64,000 bases of DNA, from the NCBI GenBank assembly GCA_024709225.1, contig JANJXC010000038.1:1-64000 (forward strand), read 5' to 3'. The notes beneath the pieces were generated by a model. It did not search any database. It had not been told where the DNA came from and saw nothing but the letters and a program-made list of their open reading frames with translations. Position 1 is the stretch's first letter, and each line of letters begins with the position of its first letter. Positions 35,461 to 44,285 of this stretch are shown piece by piece. Made by a program: the position numbers and the translations under genes. The stretch comes from Gammaproteobacteria bacterium. GTDB lineage: Bacteria; Pseudomonadota; Gammaproteobacteria; Thiohalomonadales; Thiohalomonadaceae.

Positions 35461-37344
35461 ATGAAAAATTTATTTCACGCATTATTGTTGTGGGTTATCG
35501 CTGCCTTTGTGGTCGGCTGTGGCGGCGGTGGCGGGGATGCCGGCACCACACCAGAAGTTTCACTCTCATCGATCACGGTGACGCCCAGCAATCCGACCAT
35601 CGCAAGTGGTTCGGCGCAGCAATTCACCGCGACAGGAACCTACTCGGACAGCAGCCAGAGCGATATAACAACCTCGGTGGTCTGGAGCTCTTCCAATACG
35701 AGTGTCGCCACCATCAACAGCACGGGACTGGCTTCATCGCTCAGCGCAGGAACCAGCACCATCACCGCCACCGTCGGTGCGGTCTCTGGTGACACGGTCC
35801 TTACCGTCACGGCAGCGGCGGGCGCCGCAAGGCCGCTGGCAATCATCTCGGCTGCGCCAACGAATGCCAGCGCCGGGACCCCTTACTCCTTCACTGCGGT
35901 CGCGGCCGGCGGCACACCGCCCTATGTCTGGCTTGCGGCAACCATCTCGCCGGATGGCCTGACGAATGGCTTGACCCTCGATACCGCCACCGGCGAGATC
36001 AGCGGTACACCGGTGTATACCGGGACGACGCCATTGATCATCAAGGTTACCGACGCCAACAGCGACTTTTATGTGGCGTAGTACGAACTGACGGTTACCG
36101 GTGTCGGCAGCGACAAGTCGATCACCAATACCCCTCCCGATGGTGTTCAGGGCGCGCCGTACGCCTTCACCTACACAACCGATTGGTCGGCCATCTTGGG
36201 ATGCTCGCCCAATCTCTACGGCGTCGAAGGCAAGATGCCCTCCGGGTTGGACTTCAATCCGCTGTCGGGTGAGTTGACCGGCATCCCGGCGACCGCCGGC
36301 AGCTATGCCTTCCGCCTCTATGCTTCGTCGGGTTCAACAGGGTGCTCCACTGAGCCGCTGGAGACCAACATCCACACATTCACCATGAATGTTGCCGCCG
36401 CCGCACTGCCGACTTCGCCGGCAGGGGCCTCCAACTGGACAAAGAGCGCATCGAACCCGGTACTCACCACCTCGGCTTCAGCTGCGGAATGGGATTCGGC
36501 CTATGTCAGTTCTCCGTCGGTCACCAAGGTGGGGACAAGCTACTACATGTTCTATGAAGGGGGCGGGGAGGCGACCGGTGTCAGGCAGATCGGCTTGGCG
36601 ACCTCCAGCGACGGGATCACGTGGACGAAATCGGAGGCCAATCCCGTGCTGACACCGGGGGCGGCGGGGGCATGGGACGCCTCTTCGGTGCGTTATCCCT
36701 CTGTGCATTACGACGGGAGCGTATTCATGCTGTGGTATCGGGGCGAGGGCGCTGCTGGTTCGCAGATCGGACTCGCCACATCCGCCGATGGCATCAACTG
36801 GACGAAGCAGGCCAGCCCTGTTTTCGGAGACTACATACCCGGGACGGTCATCTATGACGGTACGCAATATGTCATGTGGTATGAGGACGCCGGCACCTTT
36901 GGCAGCGCCACCTCTGCGGACGGCATAGCCTGGACGGATCGCAGTTACATCACATCACCGAATATGACCAGTTATACCTTGACCCGTCCCACGGTGATTT
37001 TCGATGGCACAAGCTATCGCATGTGGTATCTGCGGTTCAGCGTAGGCTCGGACATCTATCCCAGCGCCTTGGGGGCCACCTACACGAGCAGCCTGACGGG
37101 CAGCGGGCTGCTCGAAATGTCCAATGCCACCATCGCCTACGCCTCATCCGCGGATGGAGAGGACTGGACCTTTTACGAGGGAAATCCTGTTCTGGTGATG
37201 GGCGCCAGTGGCTGGGACAGTCCGGGCGTCGGACAGCCGGCAGTCATCAAGGACGGCACTGCCTACAAGATGTGGTACACCGGTGGCGCGATCGTCAACG
37301 GCAATCGCGTGCAGGGGGCCATCGGCTACGCGGCGACTCCATGA
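35461..37344 (+). pseudogene. Lipoprotein with Big2 and He_PIG-like domains and a C-terminal beta-propeller, split by one in-frame amber codon
   Basis: One frame runs for 627 codons except for a single TAG at 36079-36081. Part 1 (206 residues): signal peptide with lipobox (VVGC, then a Gly run), a Big2 domain (ITVTPSNPTIASGSAQQF...SVATINSTGL) and the start of a putative-Ig domain (GGTPPYVW...GEISGTP). After the TAG the same domain type continues (YELTVTGVG...GLDFNPLSGELTGIP), then five blades with repeated WTKSxxNPVL, MWYRG and IGLATSxDGI motifs, like the propeller of GH43/GH32-related proteins. Shine-Dalgarno AGAGGCGGG precedes 35461. It could be a recent nonsense mutation or a readthrough gene. 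A shorter second start at 36196 is unlikely to be real. Confidence 0.75.
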
Positions 37345-37489
37345 TCAAGGGAATATGACGGCGGTTCGAAAGGCACCAACAAGACCGCCTCGCGCCTGCG
37401 ATCGGCACTGGCCTCGCCGAGCCGATCCAGGCGCTTGGGTGCCGTTATGTGCGCTAGCTTGATCTCTGCGTAATAACCGGGGACAGACC

Positions 37490-38841
37490 CTGACGGATCC
37501 CCACAAAACTAAGCGGCCAGCGCATTAGCAAACCGGTCTACCCTAAGTACCCGTAATGCATCACGGTAATCGGTCGATGTCATTTTTATCCACGCCGACG
37601 AGATGACCTCGCAGCCAAGATAAAACGTTGATAACACATTCCTGGTCCGGATGGTATTGGCCTGAAACTGGCGATGCAGCCCCTTTAGTTCCGCAACCTT
37701 CCCGACCAGCCAGGCCGCTAGGGTGGCAAGTGCGCCGATGAGCAGCAGATTCTCCAGGCGATGCGGCTGGCGGCTCATGCAGTCACGGAAACTGAACCCG
37801 TAGCGGTGATTCTTCAAATCGCGAAAGGCCTCCTCAATTTGCATGCGCGCTCGATAGAGTCGAATGACCGCCTTCGAAATCGCTTGGCCACCTGGGAGCG
37901 ATGTAACCAATAGCCAGGGGGTTCGCTCGCGGTCGGCATTCTTCAGACTGTGTTTCATGGCGCATTTGGTGCCAAAGCGGGTCTTCTTGAACCGCCCTGT
38001 CGGCTTGCGTTTCAAGGTATAGGCGTGACAGCGGAGCGGATTGGCCCGCGCCAGTTCGATTTCACCGTGATAGCGAGCAGACGTGGTTGCAGTCGCGAAA
38101 ATGTGCTCCACACGCGTCCAGGCTGTCTCCGTATCGGGATCTCGAAGCATAATGTGCCCGCCGACTCGGCCGACGAAGTCCCAGCCTAGAGCCTGCACCG
38201 CATTGAACCAGGGGTTCTTGAATCCGGCGTCCGTCACGATGATCGGTTGGCACTGCTCGGGGAGAAGGCGTTGTAGCGTTTTAAGGAATCGGTTCTGTAC
38301 CCGTCGATTGGCCGACTTTGACTGTGGGTGGACTTCTTCATATAACGTCAGGACCCGTCCCTCGACCGCTGCCGCGGCCCGTAGCTTCTGGAATGCGCGA
38401 TCGTCGCTCACATCCGACCAATCGACCAAGATCACCGGGCGCCGCGTTTTGCCGAGCGTTATTGAGATCAGCGCCCGATAGAAAACGTTACGCTCGCTGT
38501 GAAGGTGTGGATTGCCAATAAGCCGGTCGGCTTTCTTGATTTGATGCTTCGGTGCTGTACTCCCGCGCAGCGAACGACCCAGGCCGGTCACCGTCAGCAC
38601 GCGCCCCCGCAGCAGGGCATTGACCATTGATATCACCGCATCCATGCGCCGCTCGTGCGTTTCTTGACAGTGCGTCCGTAAATGTTTATCCAGTAGGTGG
38701 GTGGCATGCATGGGCGAGACTCCTTTGCGACGATCATTTTGTTTGTTTGGCGACTACAAAAAGATCATTTCTCGCCTTGCATGTCTACCAGTTATTTCAT
38801 AAGCGCTTGTTTTGGATCGTTATTTTGTGGGGAGCCGTCAG
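37490..38841 (-). mobile_element. IS4-family insertion sequence, complete
   Basis: A 1352 bp element. The terminal inverted repeats are CTGACGGATCCCCACAAAA (37490-37508) and its complement at 38823-38841, with one mismatch. It is flanked by a perfect 9 bp target duplication, GGACAGACC, at 37481-37489 and 38842-38850, which is the expected size for IS10/IS50-type IS4 elements. It has inserted into the left REP of the RayT unit. Confidence 0.92.
37509..38711 (-). CDS. IS4-family transposase
   Basis: 400 residues and intact. DDE motifs are present: Asp in ILVDWSDVS (about residue 96), Asp in IVTDAGFKN (about 162), and the IS4 signature Y-x2-R-x3-E-x6-K fulfilled exactly in YRARMQIEEAFRDLK (about 294-308). 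The frame fills the element between the inverted repeats. With intact ends and a perfect target duplication, it is a recent insertion and probably still active. Confidence 0.95.
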   Translation of the reverse strand: MHATHLLDKHLRTHCQETHERRMDAVISMVNALLRGRVLTVTGLGRSLRGSTAPKHQIKKADRLIGNPHLHSERNVFYRALISITLGKTRRPVILVDWSDVSDDRAFQKLRAAAAVEGRVLTLYEEVHPQSKSANRRVQNRFLKTLQRLLPEQCQPIIVTDAGFKNPWFNAVQALGWDFVGRVGGHIMLRDPDTETAWTRVEHIFATATTSARYHGEIELARANPLRCHAYTLKRKPTGRFKKTRFGTKCAMKHSLKNADRERTPWLLVTSLPGGQAISKAVIRLYRARMQIEEAFRDLKNHRYGFSFRDCMSRQPHRLENLLLIGALATLAAWLVGKVAELKGLHRQFQANTIRTRNVLSTFYLGCEVISSAWIKMTSTDYRDALRVLRVDRFANALAA

Positions 38842-38916
38842 GGACAGACCACGGTTTATCAGCCCAGCTAGACGTTGATACTCTCGGCATAGCCATTCAA
38901 GAACAAGTAGGTCCTC

Positions 38917-39596
38917 ATGCCACGCCGCGCCCGCCTGGCCATTCCCGGCATTCCCTGGCACATCATCCAGCGGGGCAATAACCGCGCCGCCTGCTTTTAC
39001 GCCGAGGACGACTATCAGCGCTATCTGGATACGCTGCGCGAACAGGCGCAGAAGCATGGTTGCCTGATCCACGCCTACGTCCTGATGACCAATCACGTTC
39101 ATCTATTGCTGACGTGACGCCCGGGAAGCCGGACAGCGCGGCCTTGCTGATGAAGCACCTCGGTCAACGCTATGTGCAGTACATCAACCGAACCTACCGG
39201 CGCAGCGGTACGTTGTGGGAAGGGCGGTTCCGGTCCTGCCTGGCCCGCGATGAGGAGTATGTGCTCGGCTGTTATCGCTACATCGAGCTCAATCCGGTAC
39301 GGGCAACGATGGTGGAGCATCCGCGCGACTATCCGTGGTCCAGTTACCGTGCCAACGGTGATGGAGGCTCACGCCGCACTCGGACTATTTACGCCTGGGG
39401 GCCACTGCGGAGGCCTATCGCGCACTGTTTACTGCCCATATCGAACCGGAGCTGCTGGCAGAGATTCGCCATGCCACCAACGGCAATTTCGCCCTTTGGT
39501 TCGCAACGATTCAAGGATGAGGTGGCGCTGATGTTGGGGCGGCGGGTGGTGCCGGGCAGGTCCGGACGGCCACGGAGCGGGGAGGGGCCGGGCTGA
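38917..39596 (+). pseudogene. RayT (REP-associated tyrosine transposase), frameshifted
   Basis: A Y1 HUH transposase-like gene. The N-terminal part reads MPRRARLAIPGIPWHIIQRGNN and ends in MTNHVHLLLT with the HxH metal motif, then hits a stop at 39117. The sequence resumes in another frame with PGKPDSAALLMKHLGQRYVQYINRTYRRSGTLWEGRF (catalytic Tyr region) and GCYRYIELNPVRA. It moves to a third frame from about 39375 (DYLRLGATAEAYRALF...EPELLAEIRHATNGNFAL), then returns near 39500 for RFKDEVALMLGRRV. So there are at least three frameshifts and the protein is dead. REP sequences flank it on both sides. Confidence 0.88.
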
Positions 39597-39617
39597 AAGC
39601 CGTGGTCTGTCCCCGGG
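39596..39617. repeat. Right REP of the RayT unit
   Basis: AAAGCCGTGGTCTGTCCCCG at 39596 onward is the inverted copy of the left REP, which reads CCGGGGACAGACC (37477-37489) joined to ACGGTTT (38851-38857) once the IS4 copy is removed. The two match in 19 of 20 positions. Confidence 0.8.
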
Positions 39618-39666
39618 CGGGAGCTTCGGATATATTCGGTGGTATCAACGCCGCGGAGCTATCCCG

Positions 39667-40011
39667 ATGATGCCGGAACGCTTGAAGGATTGGATGATGC
39701 TGGGCCTGCTGCCGATCGTAGGCCTGGCCCTGGCGTTCTGGCTGTTGTTGCAGGGACACGGCCTCATGGGATGGGGCGTGGCGTCACTGGCGTTGTGCAT
39801 GGTGCTCTATTACGTGGCGCATTCCGGCGGCAGGGTACTGCGTCGTCGGGAAATTGCCGCCCGCGTCCCTGCCTGCCTGTTCTCGCCGCCGTTGATTGTG
39901 TTGGTATTCGGCGGGAACGGTAATGGGGAGCGCGCCATCGCCCTGGCCGCGTGCCTGGTCATCATTCTGTTGCCGCTTATCGAGCAGCAGCTGTATCGAC
40001 CGAGCGAATAG
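39667..40011 (+). CDS. Small integral membrane protein, unknown function
   Basis: 114 residues with about four hydrophobic segments (LGLLPIVGLALAFWLLL, MGWGVASLALCMVLYYVA, VPACLFSPPLIVLVF, AIALAACLVIILLPLI), a short basic loop (GGRVLRRREIAAR) between the second and third, and no recognised motif. The start at 39667 is MMPERLKDW. It lies 13 nt upstream of the rhomboid gene on the same strand, so the two are probably co-transcribed and may work together. Confidence 0.6.
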   Translation: MMPERLKDWMMLGLLPIVGLALAFWLLLQGHGLMGWGVASLALCMVLYYVAHSGGRVLRRREIAARVPACLFSPPLIVLVFGGNGNGERAIALAACLVIILLPLIEQQLYRPSE

Positions 40012-40024
40012 CGCCCCGACGCTT

Positions 40025-41401
40025 ATGTTTCTGATGATTCCCCACAGTGCCGACGTCGGTTGGGGGCGCATGCCCTGGCTGGTGTTCGCGTTGATGGCTT
40101 TGTGCACAGCCATTTATTACGCCCAGTACACGAACAACGCGGCCATCGAAGCCGGCTTCAAGGCCTATTGCTACACGCCTGATGATCCCGCCTTGGACTC
40201 CGGGCAGGGCGCCAGCCTGCGCAGCGAGCCGGAGTATTGCATGTCGGTTCTGGGTGTCATGCACCAGCGGCCGGACAAGGAGGCCTACCGCGAATACATG
40301 CTTCTGGCCGGCAACGAGATGACCGTTCCGGAGCGGCGCCAGCGCTATGAGGCCCACATCGCGGACCTGTTTGCCGAATACGAGCAGGTACGCCAGTTGG
40401 TCACGCCGAGCCTCGATGCGAAGTTGATGACCGACCCGCTGTCCTTCAACCCGTGGCGTGCCATTACCTCGGCACTGGCGCACGGTAGTTGGTGGCATCT
40501 GATCGGCAATCTGATCTTCTTCTTTGCCTTCGCGCCGACGCTGGAGATGGTTGTCGGCAGCCGCCTGCGATTCGCTGCGGCGATGGTGGCGATCGCCCTG
40601 ATCACTGACCTGGCCTATTACGGCACCGTACACTTGTTTGATCTCGCGCCATTGCCGACGCTGGGATTTTCCGGCGTGGTCATGGGCATGATCGGTTTGT
40701 CCGGCTATCTGGTGCCCAACGTCCGCATCCGTACCTTTGTCTGGGTGCTGCATTTTGTCCGTAATGTTTATCTGCCCGCCTGGTTGCTGGCGGCGTGGTA
40801 CATCGGCTGGGATGCCTGGTACATGATCACCGACACGGGCAGCTCCGGCACCAACTTCATCGCGCATGTGTTCGGTGGCATCAGCGGCTATCTGATCGGC
40901 CGCTTCTGGTTTGCCGGGCGGAAACAGGAGGTGGCCGATGAAGTCGCCGATGAGATCGAGTATCGCCGCGCCAGACGCGCGGATGCCTTGGGCGTCCTCG
41001 ATTCCTATAAGTCACGCAACCGGCACAGCATCAACGCCGACCGCGAACTGGCGGCACGGCGCGAGTTCGCCGTCTTCGTTGACCAGGTCTACCATGCTGT
41101 CGAATCCGGTAACGACGCGCTGGCCATCAACCTGCTGCTGAGCCGCTATGACGAATACCGTCACGCCATCGAGTTATACGAAGAAATTTACGCACAGATG
41201 CAGACCTGGCGACAGACCCGGACAGTCCTGTGCCTGTCGCGGCTGTTGATTACCGAGTACATCGCCTCGCGCAAGTACGCCAAGGCCAGTGCGGTGGCAC
41301 AGCGGGCGCGGGAGAATGCAGCGGACTTCGCGTTTGCAGAACCGGGGCAGGGCGAGCTGCTTGCCGCGGTGGCGCAGCCAATTTCGCATCAGCCGCGCTA
41401 A
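40025..41401 (+). CDS. Rhomboid-family intramembrane serine protease with soluble C-terminal domain
   Basis: 458 residues. The rhomboid core lies at about 150-300: HGSWWHLIGNLIFFFAF supplies the loop and the oxyanion His/Asn region, LGFSGVVMGMIG contains the catalytic Ser, and FIAHVFGGISGYLIG the catalytic His. A first membrane helix near residue 20 and about 120 residues of soluble loop precede the core. After the last helix, about 150 charged residues with helical character (YHAVESGNDALAINLLLSRYDEYRHAIELYEE) suggest a helical-repeat domain. ATG at 40025 is chosen because the frame upstream overlaps the small membrane gene. The stop codon is inside structured repeat copy 2. Substrate unknown. 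Confidence 0.85.
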   Translation: MFLMIPHSADVGWGRMPWLVFALMALCTAIYYAQYTNNAAIEAGFKAYCYTPDDPALDSGQGASLRSEPEYCMSVLGVMHQRPDKEAYREYMLLAGNEMTVPERRQRYEAHIADLFAEYEQVRQLVTPSLDAKLMTDPLSFNPWRAITSALAHGSWWHLIGNLIFFFAFAPTLEMVVGSRLRFAAAMVAIALITDLAYYGTVHLFDLAPLPTLGFSGVVMGMIGLSGYLVPNVRIRTFVWVLHFVRNVYLPAWLLAAWYIGWDAWYMITDTGSSGTNFIAHVFGGISGYLIGRFWFAGRKQEVADEVADEIEYRRARRADALGVLDSYKSRNRHSINADRELAARREFAVFVDQVYHAVESGNDALAINLLLSRYDEYRHAIELYEEIYAQMQTWRQTRTVLCLSRLLITEYIASRKYAKASAVAQRARENAADFAFAEPGQGELLAAVAQPISHQPR

Positions 41402-41526
41402 ATATGTATTCCGAAATAGTGACCAGGCATAGGGCGCCCCGTGGGCGCCACGCCACGGCGGGCCCGGCCCGCCCGATAACGTGCCGAGTCCCAGGTGGAT
41501 ACCAGTTCGGAATGCTTATTTAGCGC
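41395..41526. repeat. Structured ~130 bp repeat, copy 2
   Basis: Near-identical in the middle to copy 1, but the ends pair as GCGCTAAATATGTATTCCGAA with the complement of TTCGGAATGCTTATTTAGCGC. Three stem positions differ from copy 1 on both arms, so pairing is kept. The element contains the rhomboid stop codon. Confidence 0.85.
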
Positions 41527-41722
41527 TTAGGTTGAACTGGCGCAGGTTCTGCGGCCCGGTGTGGCCTCACTGCGCGCCTGCCGTTGGTCCAGTCATGCCG
41601 CTATTGCTTCCGGCGTAACGACAGCTTCCTTGTTGGCCTATCGGCTCTACCAGTATGTCCGGTAGTTTGATTTCTCTGGGAAGCATGGCCCGAAGTTGGG
41701 TGACTCTTTCACTTGCCCCCAA
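41527..41722. other. Intergenic region without a recognisable gene
   Basis: 196 bp between structured repeat copy 2 and the stop of the minus-strand gene at 41723. An AGTTGGG...CCCAACT inverted pair (about 41693-41727) could be a weak terminator. No ORF with family features, tRNA or promoter was seen. Confidence 0.4.
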
Positions 41723-42328
41723 CTACTGTCCATAGCGGCGCCGATCCTCATAGTGGCGTTCGGTGTCTTGCCACTGGCGGGTTGTCTCCCGGTGCAGCCG
41801 CTGTTGTGTTTCACGCAGCTGTTCCATCTGGCGGGTGGCGGTATCGGAGGCGGTGTTGCCGCTACCCGCCGCGGGCAGCGCCTTGGCGGCCTCGTAGGCC
41901 TCGCGCGAGGTGAGCCTGTCTGCTGCGATCCATTCGGAGCCTAGTTGCTGGTTGTCGTAGACAACGCACAGCGTACCGTCCTTGCGCGAGCCGACCGCGC
42001 GTGCGGGCTCGACGATGCCGTACCACTTCACGAATACCGGGCGGCCTTCGGCCTGCTCGCCGGCACATGCGCCGCGCTGCTCGGTGATGTCGGGCTGGGC
42101 CCACTGCTTGGTTGCCGGCGCACCCGGGCGCTCCGGGGCCCGTGGCGCCGACCAGGTTTCGGGTTTCTGCGGCTGCGACCAGACCTCCGTCTTTGACGGG
42201 GCGGACCAGACCTCGGTTTGCGGGGCGGCGGACCAGTTCTCTGTCGTGGTGGGCTGTGACCAGGGTTGCGCGGCCTCGGCCGTGGCTAGCGCAAAGCAGG
42301 CGGAAATCAGGGCCAATCGCTTGGACAT
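41723..42328 (-). CDS. Secreted protein with Trp-Ser-x-Pro nonapeptide repeats, unknown function
   Basis: 201 residues from MSKRLALISACFALATAEAA, a signal peptide. The mature N-terminus has five 9-residue repeats of the form xWSxPxxTE (WSQPTTTEN, WSAAPQTEV, WSAPSKTEV, WSQPQKPET, WSAPRAPER). A central segment (VFVKWYGIVEPARAVGSRKDGTLCVVYDNQQLGSEWIAADRL) reads like a small beta domain. The C-terminus is a charged, probably helical stretch (QLRETQQRLHRETTRQWQDTERHYEDRR). The two Cys residues could form a disulfide. I do not recognise the family; it is likely periplasmic. Confidence 0.65.
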   Translation of the reverse strand: MSKRLALISACFALATAEAAQPWSQPTTTENWSAAPQTEVWSAPSKTEVWSQPQKPETWSAPRAPERPGAPATKQWAQPDITEQRGACAGEQAEGRPVFVKWYGIVEPARAVGSRKDGTLCVVYDNQQLGSEWIAADRLTSREAYEAAKALPAAGSGNTASDTATRQMEQLRETQQRLHRETTRQWQDTERHYEDRRRYGQ

Positions 42329-42488
42329 ACGGGGTTCCTGGTTGGGAATCGGCCCCAATGATATACCGGGCTATTGCCGTTCGGCATCCGGTTCGGCCGC
42401 CGGTGTGCGTGGAGGATGGGGGGGCTTGTGCCGTTGCGGGTGGACAGTGGCCAGAGGGTGTCTTGCTTCTGGCCCCGGCCGGGATGCG

Positions 42489-43376
42489 TCAGGCGGTCTT
42501 GGCCTTGATGGCCTTGACTGCTTGCACGGCGCCGACCATGACGGCGCCCACCACCAGCCCGGCGAGCAGTTCGCCGGCGATGGCAGGCAGGGCCTCGAGC
42601 AGGTGATGCACGGCCGCGATGTTGTGCACGTACATGCCGCCGCCGACCAGCAGCATGGCGATGGTGCCGACGATACTGAGCAGGCGGATCACCTGGGGCA
42701 GGGCGGCAACGAGGAGCTGGCCGCTCCGCTTCAGGCTGCGCGCGCCGAGCCCGCCATCGTTGCCGGCGCGGGTGATGAGATGCAGGCCGGCGTCGTCCAT
42801 GCGCACCAGCAGGGCGACCAGGCCGTAGACGCCGACGGTGGCGAGCAGGGCGATGAAGCTGACCACCATGATCTGCATCGGCATGGATTTATCCACCACG
42901 GTGCCGAGGGCGATGACGATGATCTCGATGGAGAGGATGAAGTCGGTGCGTACCGCTGCCTTGATCTTCGCCGCCTCGCGCTGCAGCAGCTCCTGCCGCG
43001 AGCCGGTTTCGCGCGCGGCGATCTCCGTGTGCTGGCCGTGGCGGCCGGTGAGCATTTCGTAGACCTTCTCGACACCCTCGTAACTGAGGTAGGCGCCGCC
43101 GATGAGCAGGATCGGCACGATGAGGCTGGGCAGGTAGGCGCTGAGCAGGAGGGCGAGGGGCAGGATGATCAGCTTGTTGATGAACGAGCCCTTGGTGATG
43201 GCCCAGATCACGGGCAGCTCGCGGCTGGCGTGAAAACCGGTGGCCTTCTCGGCGTTCACCGCCAGGTCATCGCCCAGCAGGCCGGCGGTCTTCTTGGCGG
43301 CCACCTTGCTCATTACCGCTGCATCGTCGAGCAGCATCGCCACGTCGTCCAGTATCGCGAAAATTCCACCGGCCAT
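42489..43376 (-). CDS. DUF808 family inner membrane protein (YedI-like)
   Basis: 295 residues with the DUF808 opening MAGGIFAILDDVAMLLDDAAVMSKVAAKKTAGLLGDDLAVNAEKATGF, followed by about six membrane helices (LIILPLALLLSAYLPSLIV, IPILLIGGAYLSYEG and others). The family is widespread and its role unknown. The start is taken at this motif, not at the ATG ten codons upstream. It stands alone between a secreted protein gene and a divergent pseudouridine synthase-like gene. Confidence 0.88.
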   Translation of the reverse strand: MAGGIFAILDDVAMLLDDAAVMSKVAAKKTAGLLGDDLAVNAEKATGFHASRELPVIWAITKGSFINKLIILPLALLLSAYLPSLIVPILLIGGAYLSYEGVEKVYEMLTGRHGQHTEIAARETGSRQELLQREAAKIKAAVRTDFILSIEIIVIALGTVVDKSMPMQIMVVSFIALLATVGVYGLVALLVRMDDAGLHLITRAGNDGGLGARSLKRSGQLLVAALPQVIRLLSIVGTIAMLLVGGGMYVHNIAAVHHLLEALPAIAGELLAGLVVGAVMVGAVQAVKAIKAKTA

Positions 43377-43538
43377 GTATTTGTCTCTGGGGTTCGGGTG
43401 TGCCAATGGCGCGCATTATAGGCGATTCACCGGCAGGGACACCGCGGAGGCGTGGCCCTGTTACGGAATTGTGCCGTGGGCGTCCTGCCGACGGTTGCAG
43501 CGGTTACAATGTGCCATCACCGTTCCGGATGCCGCACC

Positions 43539-44252
43539 ATGACCGAATCTCTGCGCCTCGCCAAACGTCTTGCCCACATGCTGCCGTGTTCCCGCCGCGA
43601 GGCGGAGCTGTACATCACCGGCGGCTGGGTGCGGGTGGACGGGGTGATGGTGGACGAGCCGCAGTTCCGGGTAACCGAGGCGCAGAAGATCGAGCTCGAT
43701 GCGCAGGCCAAAGCGGAGCCGCAGGAGCCGGTCACCCTGCTGCTGCACCAGCCGGTCGCAGCCGAGCCGGCGGCGGCGATGAAGCTGATTGCACCGGCCT
43801 CGCACGCGCCGGATGACCCCGTGCAGCGGCAGGTGCTCCGCGGCCACTTCGTGCACCTGACGGCGGTCTTGCCGCTGCAGTCCGGCGCCACCGGACTTGC
43901 GGTGTTCACCCAGGACCGGCGCGTGGCGCGCAAGCTGGCCGATGAGGCACGACCGGTGGAGCAGGAGTATATCGTCGAGGTGGCCGGTGTGATGGCGCCG
44001 GACGGTCTGGCGCTGTTGCAGCACGGTCTCAGCCTCGAGGGACGGGCGCTGCCGGCGCTCAAGGTGAGCTGGCAGAGCGAACACCGGCTGCGCTTCGCCC
44101 TGAAGAACCCGCGTCCCGGCCAGATCCGTTTCATGTGCGAGCAGGTCGGGTTGCAGGTGGTGGCGCTGAAGCGCATTCGCATCGGCCGCCTGCCGATGGC
44201 GAAGCTGCCGCCGGGACAGTGGCGTTATCTGGATCCGCGGGAGCGGTTTTAG
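43539..44252 (+). CDS. RsuA/RluF-like pseudouridine synthase with S4 domain, catalytic Asp not evident
   Basis: 237 residues. An N-terminal S4 RNA-binding domain (LRLAKRLAHMLPCSRREAELYITGGWVRVDG) is followed by a RsuA-type core: VTLLLHQPV, EQEYIVEVAG, LPALKVSWQSEHRLRFAL, and QIRFMCEQVGLQVVALKRIRIGRLPM, which fits the family end to end. In active members the core contains GRLDxxTSGL; here the matching segment is VLPLQSGATGLAVFTQD, with Gln where the catalytic Asp is expected. RNA target unknown; it may be an RNA-binding protein without synthase activity. Confidence 0.8.
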   Translation: MTESLRLAKRLAHMLPCSRREAELYITGGWVRVDGVMVDEPQFRVTEAQKIELDAQAKAEPQEPVTLLLHQPVAAEPAAAMKLIAPASHAPDDPVQRQVLRGHFVHLTAVLPLQSGATGLAVFTQDRRVARKLADEARPVEQEYIVEVAGVMAPDGLALLQHGLSLEGRALPALKVSWQSEHRLRFALKNPRPGQIRFMCEQVGLQVVALKRIRIGRLPMAKLPPGQWRYLDPRERF

Positions 44253-44285
44253 CGGGCGCTGAGGGGACTGTTGCCGTCGCCGGCA

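Noticed and set aside
36196-37344. A separate gene starting at 36196 for the beta-propeller part
   Set aside because: It lies in the same frame as the upstream lipoprotein with one stop codon between them and would begin inside a domain; a split gene is simpler.
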